In this document: in pieces, positions 20,861 through 33,014 of the stretch
How the letters are laid out: each line of letters begins with the position of its first letter
Position numbering within the stretch: position 1 is the stretch's first letter
NCBI GenBank assembly: GCA_022925895.1
Contig: JAKSYS010000123.1
Location: forward strand, 49,466 to 113,465
Direction: 5' to 3'
Length of the DNA: 64,000 bases
Source of the DNA: Fragilaria crotonensis
Taxonomy: Eukaryota > Bacillariophyta > Fragilariophyceae > Fragilariales > Fragilariaceae
Notes under the pieces: model-generated
Databases searched by the model: none
What the model saw: the letters and a program-made list of their open reading frames with translations, nothing else
Told to the model about the DNA's origin: nothing
Position numbers and translations under genes: made by a program

Positions 20861-23620
20861 GAACATGATGAGTCAAGAAATGAAACAGTTCCGCCATTTT
20901 CCGTCGTTCCACACACATGTCTGTTTTCTCCTGCACATGCAAATATACAGTCCATGTCTACAGTACCTGGTGCAGGACAACTCGATGTTCGATGTTGGAG
21001 CATTCGAGTGTTGGCCATTACAACTAGAAGTAAAGTGTGCTATTTGTAATAGACTACGCAAATAGAAGTTGAAGACTTCAAAGTATTCGCATTCTTTTGT
21101 TGTGTTACGCCACCTTCATGATGATGCCATGCAAAGACTGCAAACATGTGTATTGTTTCCATCCGATGCGAACAAGGGGCTTCGTGCAGCACACGATCAT
21201 TGAGACTCGTGACTCGTGACTCATGAATCACACACAGACGTGGGTGGCGCAATTGCGAAAATGGGAATTCCCGGGCTCTCAACGCTCGGTTGGCCGTCCC
21301 AATCGCCAAAACGGTTCCCGCCAACCATGAACTGGTGTTGTGTTTTGTGTGTGCTTAATCCGTCTGGCCGTCAGCAACGATTATGAAAAAAAAATATCGC
21401 CTGAGCCAATCAGAATCCACTGAAACGTCAAGATCTTGGAGCGTTGGACAGCAAGGAGACAAATTCTGATCACATTCGTCGATTGGCACGCAAGTTCAAG
21501 TGCGTTTTCTTAGATGGGCATTTTAGTACACAAGTACTGTACATAGTATGACATACTCGAGTAGTCTAAAGTCTAAAGTGCCATTTGGGGGAATCTTCTT
21601 TTCTGGCAGGATGCATCCACTCGCCATCGTTGCTGATGATGAGGATACATGTGATGAAGACGAAGGGGGGCACCATCGTTGACTACGTGAATTGATATGA
21701 TGCCACCAGTCGATCCCAAAACTGCTCCCAATCAACTCCATATAAACATGAACGACCTGTCAACGTCGGAGCTTGTCGATGGCTAGTTACGCTACGCTAC
21801 CAATTTGGCTGCTGCCATGTATTGCCTGACAAACGCCATGGACCAGCAATGTCATCTACTGTCTGACCAGCAGCTGCGTCATAGTGTAAGGGGCACGGCT
21901 TCAAGTCCAAGATCAACTTTTTTCCAAAACGTCGTCGCAGGACGCGATGTCAGAAAAACTCCATCTTCGAACCAGCGGGATAGCATGAATGCAGCCTGCT
22001 CTTGTGACAGGAGCGTGCATCATTTGAATTCGAGGTCGAGTTGTTGGAGGTACTTGTACCAGGTACCATCGAGTATCGCGGCTGCACAAGAAACATGGAT
22101 TACTCTAGTTTTTAAAAATCACTACACATCACGCCCCGAATATCGGAGAACGTGCTAGTCGTCACGAGTATGATATAAGTAGCTGTCGTCACGAGTATGA
22201 GTATACGTATACTCGAGATTCTCGCCTTCTCACAAGCAAAAATGGAACACCGAGACGTTGGAGACTCGCTCGGTAAACGTTTGTGGCACCGATTGTATGC
22301 CGTTGGAGAGGTGCGTGCGTGCGGACTTAGCACAATGTACCAAGCGGCAAACGTTATGGTCTCAAGGTGAAATGTCCAGCGTGATGTTCCACCACAGCTT
22401 CGCAATCCTCCGTATCGAGGTACACATTCTTCTCCACATCCTGCCTTGAGGATGATGGAAGATGATCTTCGTCAACACCGTCGGCGTCGCTTTCACTTCG
22501 GGTATCAAAGTTGTCACTGTCGGGGTCGGCGAGCTCTGGAGCATAGTCATCAGCACCTTGATCTTCATCTGCCTCGAGAGGTCGAGATTTTACTCCTACA
22601 ACAATTTCCGACATTAACGAAAGGAAGGAGAGACTGTCTCCCCTTTGACGTCGCAATGCGATGTATCGGGGCCGGATGTAAATGATAAGGTTGAACAGCC
22701 CTTGAACAGGTAGTATCAGCTTAACCAAGAACGCAAAAACAAATCTGACGGTATGTTGATGAGTTGGGAACACGTAGTTGAACGAATGGTTCAAGACGAG
22801 AATAGCATTCGGCAAAAGACTTGCCGCGATGTAGAGCAACGATTGGACGACAGTGTGTCGTGCTGTTTGATCCAGTCGTGGCCGTGCTCTGTATCGCACG
22901 ACAGCGGCAATTCGACCGCGAACGTGACAAATGATCATGACCATGATGATTGCAATCCCAAAAAAAGAAGGAAGCAGCACACCACCAAACATGACGAATG
23001 AGATGGTCTTATCCATAAAACCTCGAGAGCATTCGCCCGCGTCAGGGTCGCATAAAGGTGGATACTTTGCAGTTGCGCACCATCCACCTAGAAAGGGCAA
23101 GGGGTTCAACGTTTCGGTGAAGAGTGCCCAGAACATGATTCCCATTGGCATGCTGAGTGAAAGAAAGTGTATGTAGGGTTCAACGTTGCGCGCAACAAAC
23201 TCCTGTGACTTCCTATATCGAATGATCAGGAGATAGTAAATTGCCAAACCGAAATTGTAGGGAATTTGAGACACGAAGAAGGTATTCAAGAACCCACTCG
23301 TCTCGCATGAAGCGGTATTGCCCTGGGCGCCCCAGAAGTTGCCTGTAGGAACAAGAAGGAAGCCAAAGGCAAAGTTCAATGATGCGACGCAGTCAACAAG
23401 GGACAAGGCAAACAAAATGCGATGATAGACACATTTGAGTTTCTTTTGGCGATCTCTCCATATAATGTAGATGATAATGAGCGACCCGACAAGAGACGCC
23501 AATCCTGAAAGCAGCGAGGTGAATACCAACGTGATTTGTTGAGGTATGGTGTAGAAGTCGACGGCCATGGTGAGCTTTTACTCAATTTACGACTTCACCA
23601 GGTACCAGGGACATCTGGAA
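20745..23620. repeat. Segmental duplication, copy alpha
   Basis: This block and 35500-38440 share, in order: the QEAILAS fragment; a short stretch with repeated GACTCGTGACTCGTGA motifs; the CGCCAAAACGGTTCCC stretch; the GCCATGGATTGCCTGACAAACG-like stretch near 21810; and a complete 7TM gene on the minus strand. A third shortened copy lies at 52400-52960. Alpha lacks the small element seen in beta at 36075-36213. Confidence 0.8.
22354..23568 (-). CDS. Seven-transmembrane receptor-like protein (copy alpha)
   Basis: 404 residues from the ATG at 23568. Hydrophobic segments lie at about residues 11-36, 49-73, 91-116, 132-152, 188-213, 239-262 and 275-298, giving seven helices. The last ends NLIIYIRPRY, reminiscent of the NPxxY region of G-protein-coupled receptors. 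IIWRDR...LKCVYHR is a likely first intracellular loop. Cysteines in the extracellular loops (near 88, 164, 173 and 180) could form disulfides. The C-terminal tail (about 315-404) is acidic and Ser-rich. It resembles cAMP-receptor/secretin-like 7TM proteins of protists. Ligand and signalling are unknown. The copy at 37271-38371 is about 80% similar and has a shorter tail. Confidence 0.8.
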   Translation of the reverse strand: MAVDFYTIPQQITLVFTSLLSGLASLVGSLIIIYIIWRDRQKKLKCVYHRILFALSLVDCVASLNFAFGFLLVPTGNFWGAQGNTASCETSGFLNTFFVSQIPYNFGLAIYYLLIIRYRKSQEFVARNVEPYIHFLSLSMPMGIMFWALFTETLNPLPFLGGWCATAKYPPLCDPDAGECSRGFMDKTISFVMFGGVLLPSFFGIAIIMVMIICHVRGRIAAVVRYRARPRLDQTARHTVVQSLLYIAASLLPNAILVLNHSFNYVFPTHQHTVRFVFAFLVKLILPVQGLFNLIIYIRPRYIALRRQRGDSLSFLSLMSEIVVGVKSRPLEADEDQGADDYAPELADPDSDNFDTRSESDADGVDEDHLPSSSRQDVEKNVYLDTEDCEAVVEHHAGHFTLRP

Positions 23621-23757
23621 TTCCTTCTTATTCTGTTAGTGGGTGACAGATATACGTAGATTAAAAACTGAAATTTCATCAATATTCAAAACTGAATATG
23701 TTCATTTTGATGTCAGACGGGTATTGGCTAGCGTGCGAGCCAGCGTGGCATCGTGGC

Positions 23758-24075
23758 GAACTTATTTACGAGAAGAAATCTAATCGTGAACTTATTTACG
23801 AGAAGAAATCTTCTCGTGAACTTATTTACGAGAAGAATTCTTCTCATGAACTTATTCATAAGAAGAATTCTTCTTATGAACTTATTTAAGAGAAGATTTC
23901 ATCCTATCCAATACACTTTCTCGTAGAAGTCTAACTTAAAAACGAGAAGGTATCTAATCGTGAACTTATTTACGAGAAGAAATCTTCTCATCAACTTATT
24001 TACGAGAAGAAATCTTCTCATCAACTTATACATGAGAAGGTTTCTAATCGTGGACTTATTTACGAGAAGAAATAA
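23758..24075. repeat. 30-bp minisatellite with palindromic units
   Basis: About 30-bp units of the type CTTATTTACGAGAAGAAATC followed by TTCTCGTGAA are repeated in two blocks, about 23758-23890 and 23945-24075. Each unit is partly self-complementary (GAGAAGAATTCTTCTC in one unit). Read on the plus strand the first block encodes ELIYEKKSS-type repeats, but there is no other sign of a gene. Confidence 0.85.
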
Positions 24076-24660
24076 CCTCCGAGCCTGCCAAGCCCCCATT
24101 TGCATTCATGACGCAAGCCAGTATCCATTGACGTTATTTATTAAGCGGTCGTGTGTCACGTGACTCGATTTGACAGCCCTAAAAAACTCTCGGTAAAGTG
24201 AGGTTCAAGAAGGAATTCCGGATGTCCCAGGTACAAGTACTTCCGTTTCGGGTTGATTGGTGTGTCAATTCGTCAATCTGAGGTACTTGCACTACCAGGT
24301 ACGAGTACTAATAAAGTAGGGACTGGTGTGAATGACCATCCAAGGAAAGGATTGTGCCGATGCCTATACGGAAAATGATTTTTCGTACAATCTGGTAAGT
24401 ATTATTACGTAAACGAGAAACGGGTTTGTTAGCACTATAGACTAGGATTCCAGTAGCGAGACTTCCAGTACTCAGTACAAACACTAGACGGTGGTCTCAT
24501 GTAACTTAATAAGTTAGGACCGCCAACAGCATCTAGTACCAGGTTGCTTAATCCTGTACTAGAGTGCATTCATCATTGATATGTCTCATGAGTTGAGGCA
24601 TGTAGGTGTTATGCCTCAACTCGTGTAATGGGGGACAGTAGTGCAGAGGCACAGTAGCAC
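24076..24660. other. Spacer between minisatellite and DIRS-like element
   Basis: No supported gene. It contains several GTAC-rich short repeats and, at 24590-24622, a strong hairpin annotated separately. Confidence 0.4.
24590..24622. repeat. 12-bp-stem hairpin near the DIRS-like element
   Basis: GAGTTGAGGCAT (24590-24601) and ATGCCTCAACTC (24611-24622) are perfect inverted arms around a 9-nt loop. It lies about 450 bp beyond the 3' end of the recombinase frame of the DIRS-like element and could mark the element end or a transcript terminator. Confidence 0.6.
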
Positions 24661-25069
24661 CCTCCTACCCTATCGTTTCACCCTCCTCAGGGTCATGCGA
24701 GCCCGCATGGATTCATGTATCAAACGTTCCAAAGACTCGAAAGGGTTGTTCTCCTTGAGTCCTGGGGCCCTATCCGTGTGATGGCACAAAGTCTTCATCA
24801 CATGGATTGGACTACCGGGAGGAGATATACCTTCTTGAAGGATCGCCAACGAACACGGCGGCTCCCCAATCGATCGGTTCGGCGTTCCATTAGATACAGG
24901 TGGCTGACGCCTGGGCCTTCGGCCAGACGCGGCGACCTTAGATTCAAAACCCCCACCTCGAGAAACAACTCAGACCCCGCTCGCACGAGGGATTTCATGA
25001 CACCAAAATCGGTGAATGACTTTATCGAACCCAGCTGACTGATTCATTTGCTGGCTGGCTCCGATATGT

Positions 25070-26440
25070 TCACATTGCTTTGGTGTATCGGAGAAATGAG
25101 AGAGATACCAAGGACACGTCCACATAGTGCTGATCTATGGGGTGGTTGACTCGGCTGGCTCCTGCGATCTCTTTTCTCCTCCAACGATTAACCACATATC
25201 GATCCGCGTCACTTACTTTCATAGCGACGGCCCGGGATTCCGAACCCCTCCTGAACGAACGGAACACGTGGTACTTGTCCACCAAGTCTTCAGCTGTTTT
25301 TACGTCCGACCCAAACAACGTGGGGCTTTGTTCGAGAATGTCAGTCAGGCATTCGATCAACAAGCTGTTCATCTCGTAGGTTGACGACTGAACGCCTCGG
25401 CCATTTATGAACATTGGGCCAACAACTCGGCCCTTAGCCCGATGAACCGCCATGAGACGGCGTATCCATGTTTTGACCTGGATGCCCGACTCGGTAACGG
25501 ACACACACGGCATTAGGTGTTGACTTGAGTGGTCCTCGCCTTTGAATCTCCCGAGCAGAGGGATTATCACGTGAGGTCTCTCATCGTTGTAATGCTCAAT
25601 CATCCCTTCGAGGTCGGCTAGTAAACCTTCTGTACTTCTCAGGGACAGGACGAAGCACACACAAAAGTAGGCTCCGCCCATAACCCACTTGTGACGTGTT
25701 TCTTCTTCTGTAGCCGCAAGTGCTCTGCCTTCTGCGGATTTCAGCAACTCCTCCATGATCTCAACGCTTATGGCTCGATTTGGGCGCCAGTCTTGACCCA
25801 TCCTTTTCTTGCACCCCGCCATGAATCGTTGAAACCATAATGAGCCGCACGGGTCAGGAGCTAGTCGCTGATAACTACTCCCTTGGTTGTCCGCCAACGA
25901 CAAGGAAGAAAAGTTTGATATGGCTGCGGCTCTCACTTGATTTGAGAAAGTTGACCTGATCTTTCGAATGGTGTCCCATTGTTTGTGTCCTTCTGAGTGC
26001 CTCCCCTTTTCTAGCGACGCTACTACCATCAGCAAAGCCACCTCGTATCCACAGTGATCGAAGCTTGGTAACGGACCCGGCGGTAGAAAAGGTCCGTTAA
26101 GCCGAAGGTTCTTGCAGGACGCCAAAATTTTTCGTGCTTGGGCGGTATTCGCGTGTACGGTTGTCCTTGCTCGACTCCAAAAGGCATCCAAGTTGATTCT
26201 CCGTATGCTTGCCATGGCGAGTGTATCAACCTCCGAGTCCTCATCCGGTCTGGCCTGGTACAGTTTGCCAAAGATACATTCGTCGCACTCGAAAGACACC
26301 AGCAGATCGTCTCCGTCCCTTCCGCTGCGAAATCGTGTCGAGTCTTCTGGCCGCTTGGCCCATCCCGACAGCATTCGGTCGTCATCTCCCTCTCCAACCT
26401 CGGACGGACTGTCTCCTGCAATGTAGAATTCAGGTTTGTC
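25070..26440 (-). mobile_element. DIRS-like retroelement: tyrosine recombinase
   Basis: Translation in this phase can be followed from about 26440 (KPEFYIAGD) to the stop at 25070, with the first ATG at 26374. CDECIFGKLYQ near the start is a possible metal-binding stretch. The catalytic set of tyrosine recombinases is present: Arg in LSLRSTEGLL, HxxR in YHVFRSFRRG, Trp in VNRWRRKEI and Tyr in DQHYVDVSL. It lies directly 3' of the reverse transcriptase frame, as in DIRS-type elements that integrate with a tyrosine recombinase instead of a DDE integrase. The frame is open and looks intact. Confidence 0.75.
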
Positions 26441-28760
26441 TGCTGAAGTATAACACTTTCCGCACCATAGTTTCCGGCATGTCCCTAAACCGGTGACATT
26501 GGCTCCAAAATTTGCGCAGAAAATCGCGTGCGTCCACGCCCTCTCCTTCGAGCAACGCGCGCAGTTGCCGACCCACTGCGTGCATCTTTGGAGTGTTTCG
26601 CAGCTGCCACGGTGGGTGCCTGAGAAAGGGGAATATCAAACCGATTAGTACAGGTTCATGCATATGTTCAGGCCAGTGCAAAGAGCCAGGGCGAAATTCG
26701 AGAACGACATCGGACGCCTTGTATAGTTGCTTCAACCACAAGGGACAGCACAAACGAGGGCAAACGAACACATGGGACGAAGTCTGTCTCTTGATCCTTG
26801 CTTTCCTCAGCTCAGCTAGAGCGACGTCCGCCGCGTAAGGAGGGGGTGACCAGATGTAGGTCCTGCCTTCTTTTAGCTCGGGGCGCTCAAATCCGTCCAC
26901 TCCCATAGCCCAACCGTCTGTATCGTGACCCGCTTCAAACCAATCCATAGGATTGAGAATCAGGCTCCCTTCTCCTGACCACGATTTTATCCACTTGATG
27001 AAATCCGGGGATCGATCCCGAGCTGATTTATGAATTGGTATGAACGCACTCATGGCTTCCCCAGCCATTACTCCCAGAGCAAGAAAACCGCGCGAAACTC
27101 CATCGGTCCCTTGAGCTATCATGCGAGTCCCTGCAACGTGAAAAATATGGAGCTTGATCCCGCAGCGAATGGACAGCGCTCTCAAACGAATGATCAGCTC
27201 CAACAGTTTCGGAGACGATGACGAACCCCGAGTTGCGCAGGCTTCCACAGTGGAGTTGTCCGTGAACATGAACACTTCAGTATCGTCCAGGTTGCCGTTG
27301 ATCGCTTCATCTTCCAAGGCCTCAACAACGTTTGAAAACTCCTTCCAATTCGAGGACTCCTCCTGCTCCGAGGCACCCCAGACTCCAATTCTGAAATTGA
27401 ACCCAGACCCACACGTGAATGTTGCTCCGAGGCCAGTTCCGGAAGCGTCTCCGAAACCGTAAACCACAGTCACCAACTTTTTCGAACGTAAGCTCACTCG
27501 AGGTACTACCTCTGGGGAAAAGATGGCAGCCAAGGCTGCCACGTCAGAACCCAGTCGAGTGCTTCCTAGAACTTCCGCTGGTACGTTCGCATCCTGAGAG
27601 ATCTCCACTTCTTGGGCCCCATCCCCTTCTGCTTCCCATCGCTTGTCCGACATTTTCCAGTCGTCTTGGTCCCGTTGAGGTCGCCAAGAGTTCAAAGTAA
27701 GATAAAATCCTTTCAGGAAAGGAGTGACTTCTTCGAACGTCATGGAAAGATGATTCAAGAACCCTGTTGTTCGTTCCAGGTCCTTGTGATTTAGGAGTGG
27801 TCGTCCCGCGACTGCGTCATCGCATAATTTCTTCATATTTGATATTATCCCGCGGCCCTTATCCCATTTCTCCTGAGTAACCGATTTGGATATGGCCAAG
27901 TCATCAATTCGGAAAATGGTTCCGGTCCAAGCTCCCGCCTGAGTCTGAGACGGTGGCCGGAACTTTCTGGGTGCGTCCTGCATACCTAGGAACTGCACCC
28001 GACTCGCGAACTGGTGGTGAACGTCGTGACAGCTTTCCTTTGACCACCCAGTAATCCGGCAGTCGTCAACAAATGTCACAAAGTCACCAGCAACCGCACC
28101 CTTGTTGTTGTTGGCAGAGTCAGACCATTTCATCACCTTGGGTTGTCGCGGGTCGTATGTTTCCATGCACGGCAAGTTTAGGATGACGCGGTCGTAGCGA
28201 GTCGCATTGTCAGGAGAGCTGGGGTTCCCACGGATAAATTCTTCTCCCCAATAGTAGAAACGCACTGCGTTGTAGGGACTCGGTCTCATTCCCATGAATA
28301 GCCTTGACCACCGCAGGAGACACAGACCATGCTTCCCCACCGCCACCGGGGAGGTCATAAAAGGGACCATTTGCGTTGTATCGACCCCCGAAGATTTCCT
28401 GATACGTTCTGGCATCGGGAAGTTGTGGAACATTTCGCCGAAGTCTGCGTCCGCCATCCAAGTTGAAAACGTGAGCATGGTAGACGCTGCTCGCGAGGTA
28501 GGCAGATAAAAGTTTGGGGCCCATAGACACTCATTTAGACCACTGGACGTGCCATCGAAGACGACCCGGATGTCGTCTTCGCCTTTCGGGACGCCGAAGA
28601 AATGAACCTTGCTTTCCACATACCCTTCCTCTAAGTAGGAACGGAGGAACATAGTGTCCAGTTTTGAGGCTACCATCTTGCGAACGTCAGGTGGCAATCG
28701 CATTTTGTTTTTGGATCCGCGCCCTCGGTAACGGAGCGGCCACAAAGATTTCCATTCCAT
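26430..28760 (-). mobile_element. DIRS-like retroelement: reverse transcriptase and RNase H
   Basis: The frame has RT motifs in order (VPKGEDDIRVVFDGTSSGLN; WMADADFGEMF with the motif A Asp; the catalytic pair in TFVDDCRITG), followed by RNase H (VYGFGDASGTGLGATF, FMFTDNSTVEA, HVAGTRMIAQGTDGVSRG) and a C-terminal extension of about 190 residues leading to the recombinase. The open frame continues from 28687-29958 in another phase and the two overlap by about 100 nt, so a frameshift between about 28690 and 28790 separates the N-terminal part of the polymerase. The reverse transcriptase core itself is uninterrupted. Confidence 0.8.
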
Positions 28761-29958
28761 CCCTTGCTGCTCGCACCTGCTCCAATCCATTCCACCGCCA
28801 GAAGCACAACGCAGAACCGCTAGACCATTCCCACCAGGAACTTGCTAAAATTTGCGCCAGTACAGCACATCCTTTGGTCACGTCGGCAAACAGTTCGCTG
28901 CCCGTATCATTGTCGAAAGTGTCGAACGCGGGAGGCCTTTCCGTGTTCCTATTGTTGTCGAGACCGGCAGCCCGTTCCGTGACCGACGGACCAACCCCCC
29001 TATTGACAGAGTCCCCACATGTTTTCCTTCGCTTGAGGGCAATGTTGGACCTCATTCCCAGATCTCGCTTCTTCCCAAGCCGAGCCTGGCGAATCTGGGC
29101 TAACCTTGCAGGCCACTGGTCGCCGTAAGTCGTTGACAGGTAGTCCCGAAAGGAACGCGTGATGTTGCGTTTCCATCGCCGCAACCCAAGATCCTCGAAT
29201 AATCGTATCAAACGTGTGCGACACCATGGTAAAACCAGTTGAATCCGAGAGTGCCAGGGAGACACGTTGACCGTAGCATCGTCAGACTTGACCGCTTGCT
29301 CTGAAATTGGAAACTCGGACCATGACCCAGGGAGCCACTTGCGTAAGGCTGGGATCCAGTGCCGATCCGCCTCTGAACAGATAGAGGATGCTGGTGTGTG
29401 GGAGATTTTCAAGCGTTTCGAAGCCTCTCCCGGAGGCGTCAATTGAGAGATTATCTCATCCATCACCGCCCGCATCATTTGCAACGGAACAATTTCCGTA
29501 ACGAATTTGATATCCCATGTCACGAAGTCAGGCAACTCGAAAGCCAGAGCCAGTTCACAGTCGTCTAGACTCCTCTTCCCCAACCGGTTCGGGAAAATGC
29601 GTTTCGTAAACAATTGGAAGCTCGTCCTCCCCAAACTCAGGCGATCGTGGACTGTGTAGTGGTCCTCTGCAAGCGTACGTTCACACGGAGTAGCTCTCAG
29701 CGAGTACTTTAGCACATGACCCAACGTTCGAGGCAGATCAGGATCTAGAGTGAGTCGATCCATCCCCATTACCCCAAACGATCCTCTTGCATTGGTGACT
29801 CCTCCTACGTTTTGATGCGACACTCTGTACCATTTCCACGTACCGATGGATTTAGGAGTGCGTCGACCGCCATCTGCTATCCAAGTCACTCTCCGGTCTG
29901 ATGCGGGTACTAGTCCAACGTTTTCGCAAAATGCGCCAGACCCGCTTATCCACCACAC
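28687..29958 (-). mobile_element. DIRS-like retroelement: N-terminal part of polyprotein
   Basis: 423 residues without a known domain. The last part (SSWWEWSSGSALCFWRW, then AARDGMEIFVAAPLP) is, to my recollection, the stretch that precedes the reverse transcriptase in related algal elements. It should continue into the frame at 28760, which implies a one-base shift. It probably represents the linker between Gag and RT. Confidence 0.55.
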
Positions 29959-30052
29959 ATCAACAGCCTCGGTAACCCTTCGCCGTTGCTAACGTCAAGT
30001 GCAGGCTTGATGCTTCGTTTGAACCTCTCCCAGGTAGTTGGGTAGCTGTCCT

Positions 30053-30304
30053 TTAACGTTTTTCATCCGTCCCAGTCATGACGATGGTGTGCCATTCAGC
30101 AGGTCGGAGGGTCCAAAGCCACACTGGGCACCTCTCGAATAATACGCCGCACGATTTGGGAGTCACACCTGCCCTGAAGCCACGCCTTACTTCTTTCAAC
30201 CTTGGCACTACAGGGGTATCATTTAAAAGAGGAGGGAGGGGGTTCCGTTGGTTTCTGGTGACGATGTTTTTATTAGTTGTAGGTTCAAATATCTGGACCA
30301 CCAA
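30053..30304 (-). mobile_element. DIRS-like retroelement: internal segment of unknown function
   Basis: A short open frame of 83 residues between the Gag-like frames and the polymerase. I recognise no domain. It could be a spacer or the decayed end of the Gag region, and is listed because otherwise this part of the element (29960-30370) would be unexplained. Confidence 0.3.
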
Positions 30305-30367
30305 ACTACTAACATTCGTTCGGCAGTCTTCCGACGCCGTCCTTTCCCCCTTTCCTCCTCGACCCTG

Positions 30368-32744
30368 TCATCCTCTTGTCCGATCCTCCAATGTCTTAAT
30401 TCTGCGAATGGCTGCGGTCAACTCTGTTGCTAAGGACGCAGTCTTCGTTGACGCCGTGTCGGACTTGGTGCCTGCCGCTCTTGCCTCTGTTGAAGCCTTT
30501 GTCGCCAATTCTTTCACCGTCTTCATTGATTCCGCCAGCTGTTCAACCTTTTCGGATCCCGAATTCGTAGCCAAGAAACGAATGAACTCGGTTGACACCG
30601 ATGGATGGTTTTCGAATTGGTGCTCCACGTATCCTGCCATAATATCCTGAGATCTAAAGCTTGAGTACAACACGTGAGCGCAGATGGATTCTGGGTCTCC
30701 AAGAGTCATAGCCTGCATAACCCCATCCTTCGGAACAAAGAGCTCCTCGCAGACTTTGTCGAGGATTTGCATGGTCAAGCACCACGCGGCCTCAGACGAG
30801 AACTTGATTGTACGTGTAGTTTTTCATATATGGTGTCCACAGCCCCCATGAGTTGCGTTATGGACGTGATCGTTGCTGTCAGACTTTGAGAAGCGATCAG
30901 ATGCGCTTGGGCAAGATGGGCTCGCCCCCCGAACGCATGATTTATGTCCTGAGTCACGGAGGCGTGGAGGATGTTCATTTGCTTGAGGATGTGTTCTCTA
31001 ACCCCGCCTCCTCCAGACTTCCAATCCGTTTGTTTGAGCAGTTTGCTCAGACGCGAAGTGTTTCGTAAATACATCATGGCTGGCCGACCAACGTGAAAGA
31101 TCCTTGGTCTCAAATTGTTTAACGCTTCCAACGCAGCTGCCTCCGCACCGGTGGTGATTTTGAGTTTGATGCGTGATTCCATTGTCTTCCAAGTGTTACC
31201 TGCCGATGAATGGATGTCATCAACCCCGCATATCCTGTCCAACATGAGTAATGGGTCCATGATGAGACCATAGCGATTTCCAGGAAAATGCTTGGCAGCC
31301 CACACATGACAGTCGTTCACACTTCGGAATCCGAGACCGCCAAACTTAACCGCCAGGTCGTCACCTGAGGCTTTCAGCCCCTTGAGATCCTCCTCGCACA
31401 GTCCGAGCCTTCTTTCCAGTTCCTGGCTTATCCACCCTCCGTTTGCTCCGCTGGCATTCTGAGCGAACTCGTCACCTCCACTCTCGTTTTGCTTTGGATC
31501 AGAACTCATCGTGTTGTCGTTAAGCATTTTCATCAAGTCGTCTACCGGGTCGCCGTCGTCTTTGTTGAATCTAGTTTTCTTCGCTTTGTTCAAGGTCAAT
31601 CCTGCCTCGAGCTGATCCAACCTCTCCTCCCACGTGCGTTTTCCTTTACCAAATTTGCAACCGACAACTTGACCGCTTCGAACTCCGGGGACAGCTGCTT
31701 CATCCTCGTCATAACCATCGTGAGAACTTCAAGAAACTTATCCGCTTTTGCCTTCGCTTCTTCCGGATCATGGGCCTGAAGTAACTCGGTAACAGATGCT
31801 TTAAAGGGTATCATCTCGGCTTCAAGGTTTTCAATAGACTCGCCCATTTTGTTCACCTCATCCACAATGATGGCCGTCGTTCCCCACAGCGTAGGAGAGC
31901 CAAACTTGTCATCTATCACAGTGGGAGCACCCAGGTTTCCTTTCAACGACTGAATTGCTCCAGCCATGAGCATCGAGTCCTTTTCGTTTGACACAAACCT
32001 TTCTAACGTAACTTTGGCGACCTCTTCCAGAGCACTTCCTGCTTCTACAATACTTGTCTCCACGGTGGCCAGCGTTTTAGTCAAAAATTCCTTGGTCACC
32101 CCGGTTTTGATGGTTTGGTCCAGATCATAAGCATCAGTCGGGAGCATTCGCTCGTGGTGGATGAACTCCCAATCCTCTCCAAACGGGCCAGCATCCTTTG
32201 GATCCATCTTTCGCTTTGATGGTGTCCTGAACAAGTCAGCTTTATCGATGAACTCTGTCGCTTCCTTCACATCTTCGAAAGAGGCCATGCCGTCCACCGC
32301 ACAGTCGACAGCCTGAAATTCCTTCGACCAATCTAGCAATCCCATTGTTTTCTTCTCCCAATCTCTCCACACACCGTCCGATAGTCGGCCCGCCGCTATG
32401 ATGGGTTCTCGAAAAGCCGTAAATGGTGACGGTCTTTGAATAACAACCACCTCAGACTCCTGTGCCGTCAAAGCAATTTTGTGCTCCATATGGGATTTCA
32501 CCTTGCAGTCAATTTTAAAACAAAACGCGCTTCCCACACCTATCATACCGAAACACAAACCCGGAGTCGAACGATCGAGTTTAACAACCGAGAACATCTT
32601 AGACGGGGGCGTACCTGAAGAAGTTACCGAACCAACCCCCCTATCCCGAAGGATCGGAGGAGCACCCGAGGAGTCGGTGGAGGAACCCACCGGAAACAAC
32701 GCGGACGCATCGCCGAGAAGCGCGGTCAACGGATCAAATGACAT
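30368..32744 (-). mobile_element. DIRS-like retroelement: Gag-like protein, frame broken twice
   Basis: The first ATG of the leading frame is at 32744 (MSFDPLTALLGD). The protein contains Lys/Glu-rich helical stretches (about 31700-32100 and 30400-30560) but no zinc knuckle. The frame changes phase near 31655-31670 (expected FGKGKRTWEERLDQLEAG) and near 30800 (expected SSEAAWCLTMQIL), giving three consecutive frames at 32744-31596, 31620-30775 and 30778-30368. By position and composition it is the ORF1/Gag of the element. The two shifts suggest that this copy is no longer autonomous, unless they are programmed. Confidence 0.6.
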
Positions 32745-32994
32745 GAGCAACGGAGACGAGAACAAAGAAAAAGAAGAATCAAATGAAAGGAAATAAAGAC
32801 GAAACAACCTTGGATGTACGGTCCGAGGGCGAAGGTCAAAATCCAAACAAGTGAGGATAATACCGAAGTACACCCAACCAGGAACTTGTTGCTTGATCTT
32901 GAGTAACCGGACTTGAGGTAATCCCAAGATCCTGAGTAACCAGGTAACAAGTAGCCTTTGTTGTTCTTGTACCAGATGGTCGGTCCTTCATGAA

Positions 32995-33014
32995 CTCAGC
33001 GTAGAAACGCTGAG
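32995..33014. repeat. 8-bp-stem hairpin at the 5' side of the DIRS-like element
   Basis: CTCAGCGT and ACGCTGAG enclose a 4-nt loop (AGAA). It lies about 250 bp before the Gag-like start and may belong to the 5' end of the element. Confidence 0.5.

Noticed and set aside
30078-30650. Plus-strand frame of 190 codons inside the DIRS-like element
   Set aside because: It is antisense to the Gag-like protein and resembles nothing; the minus-strand reading is supported by its neighbours.
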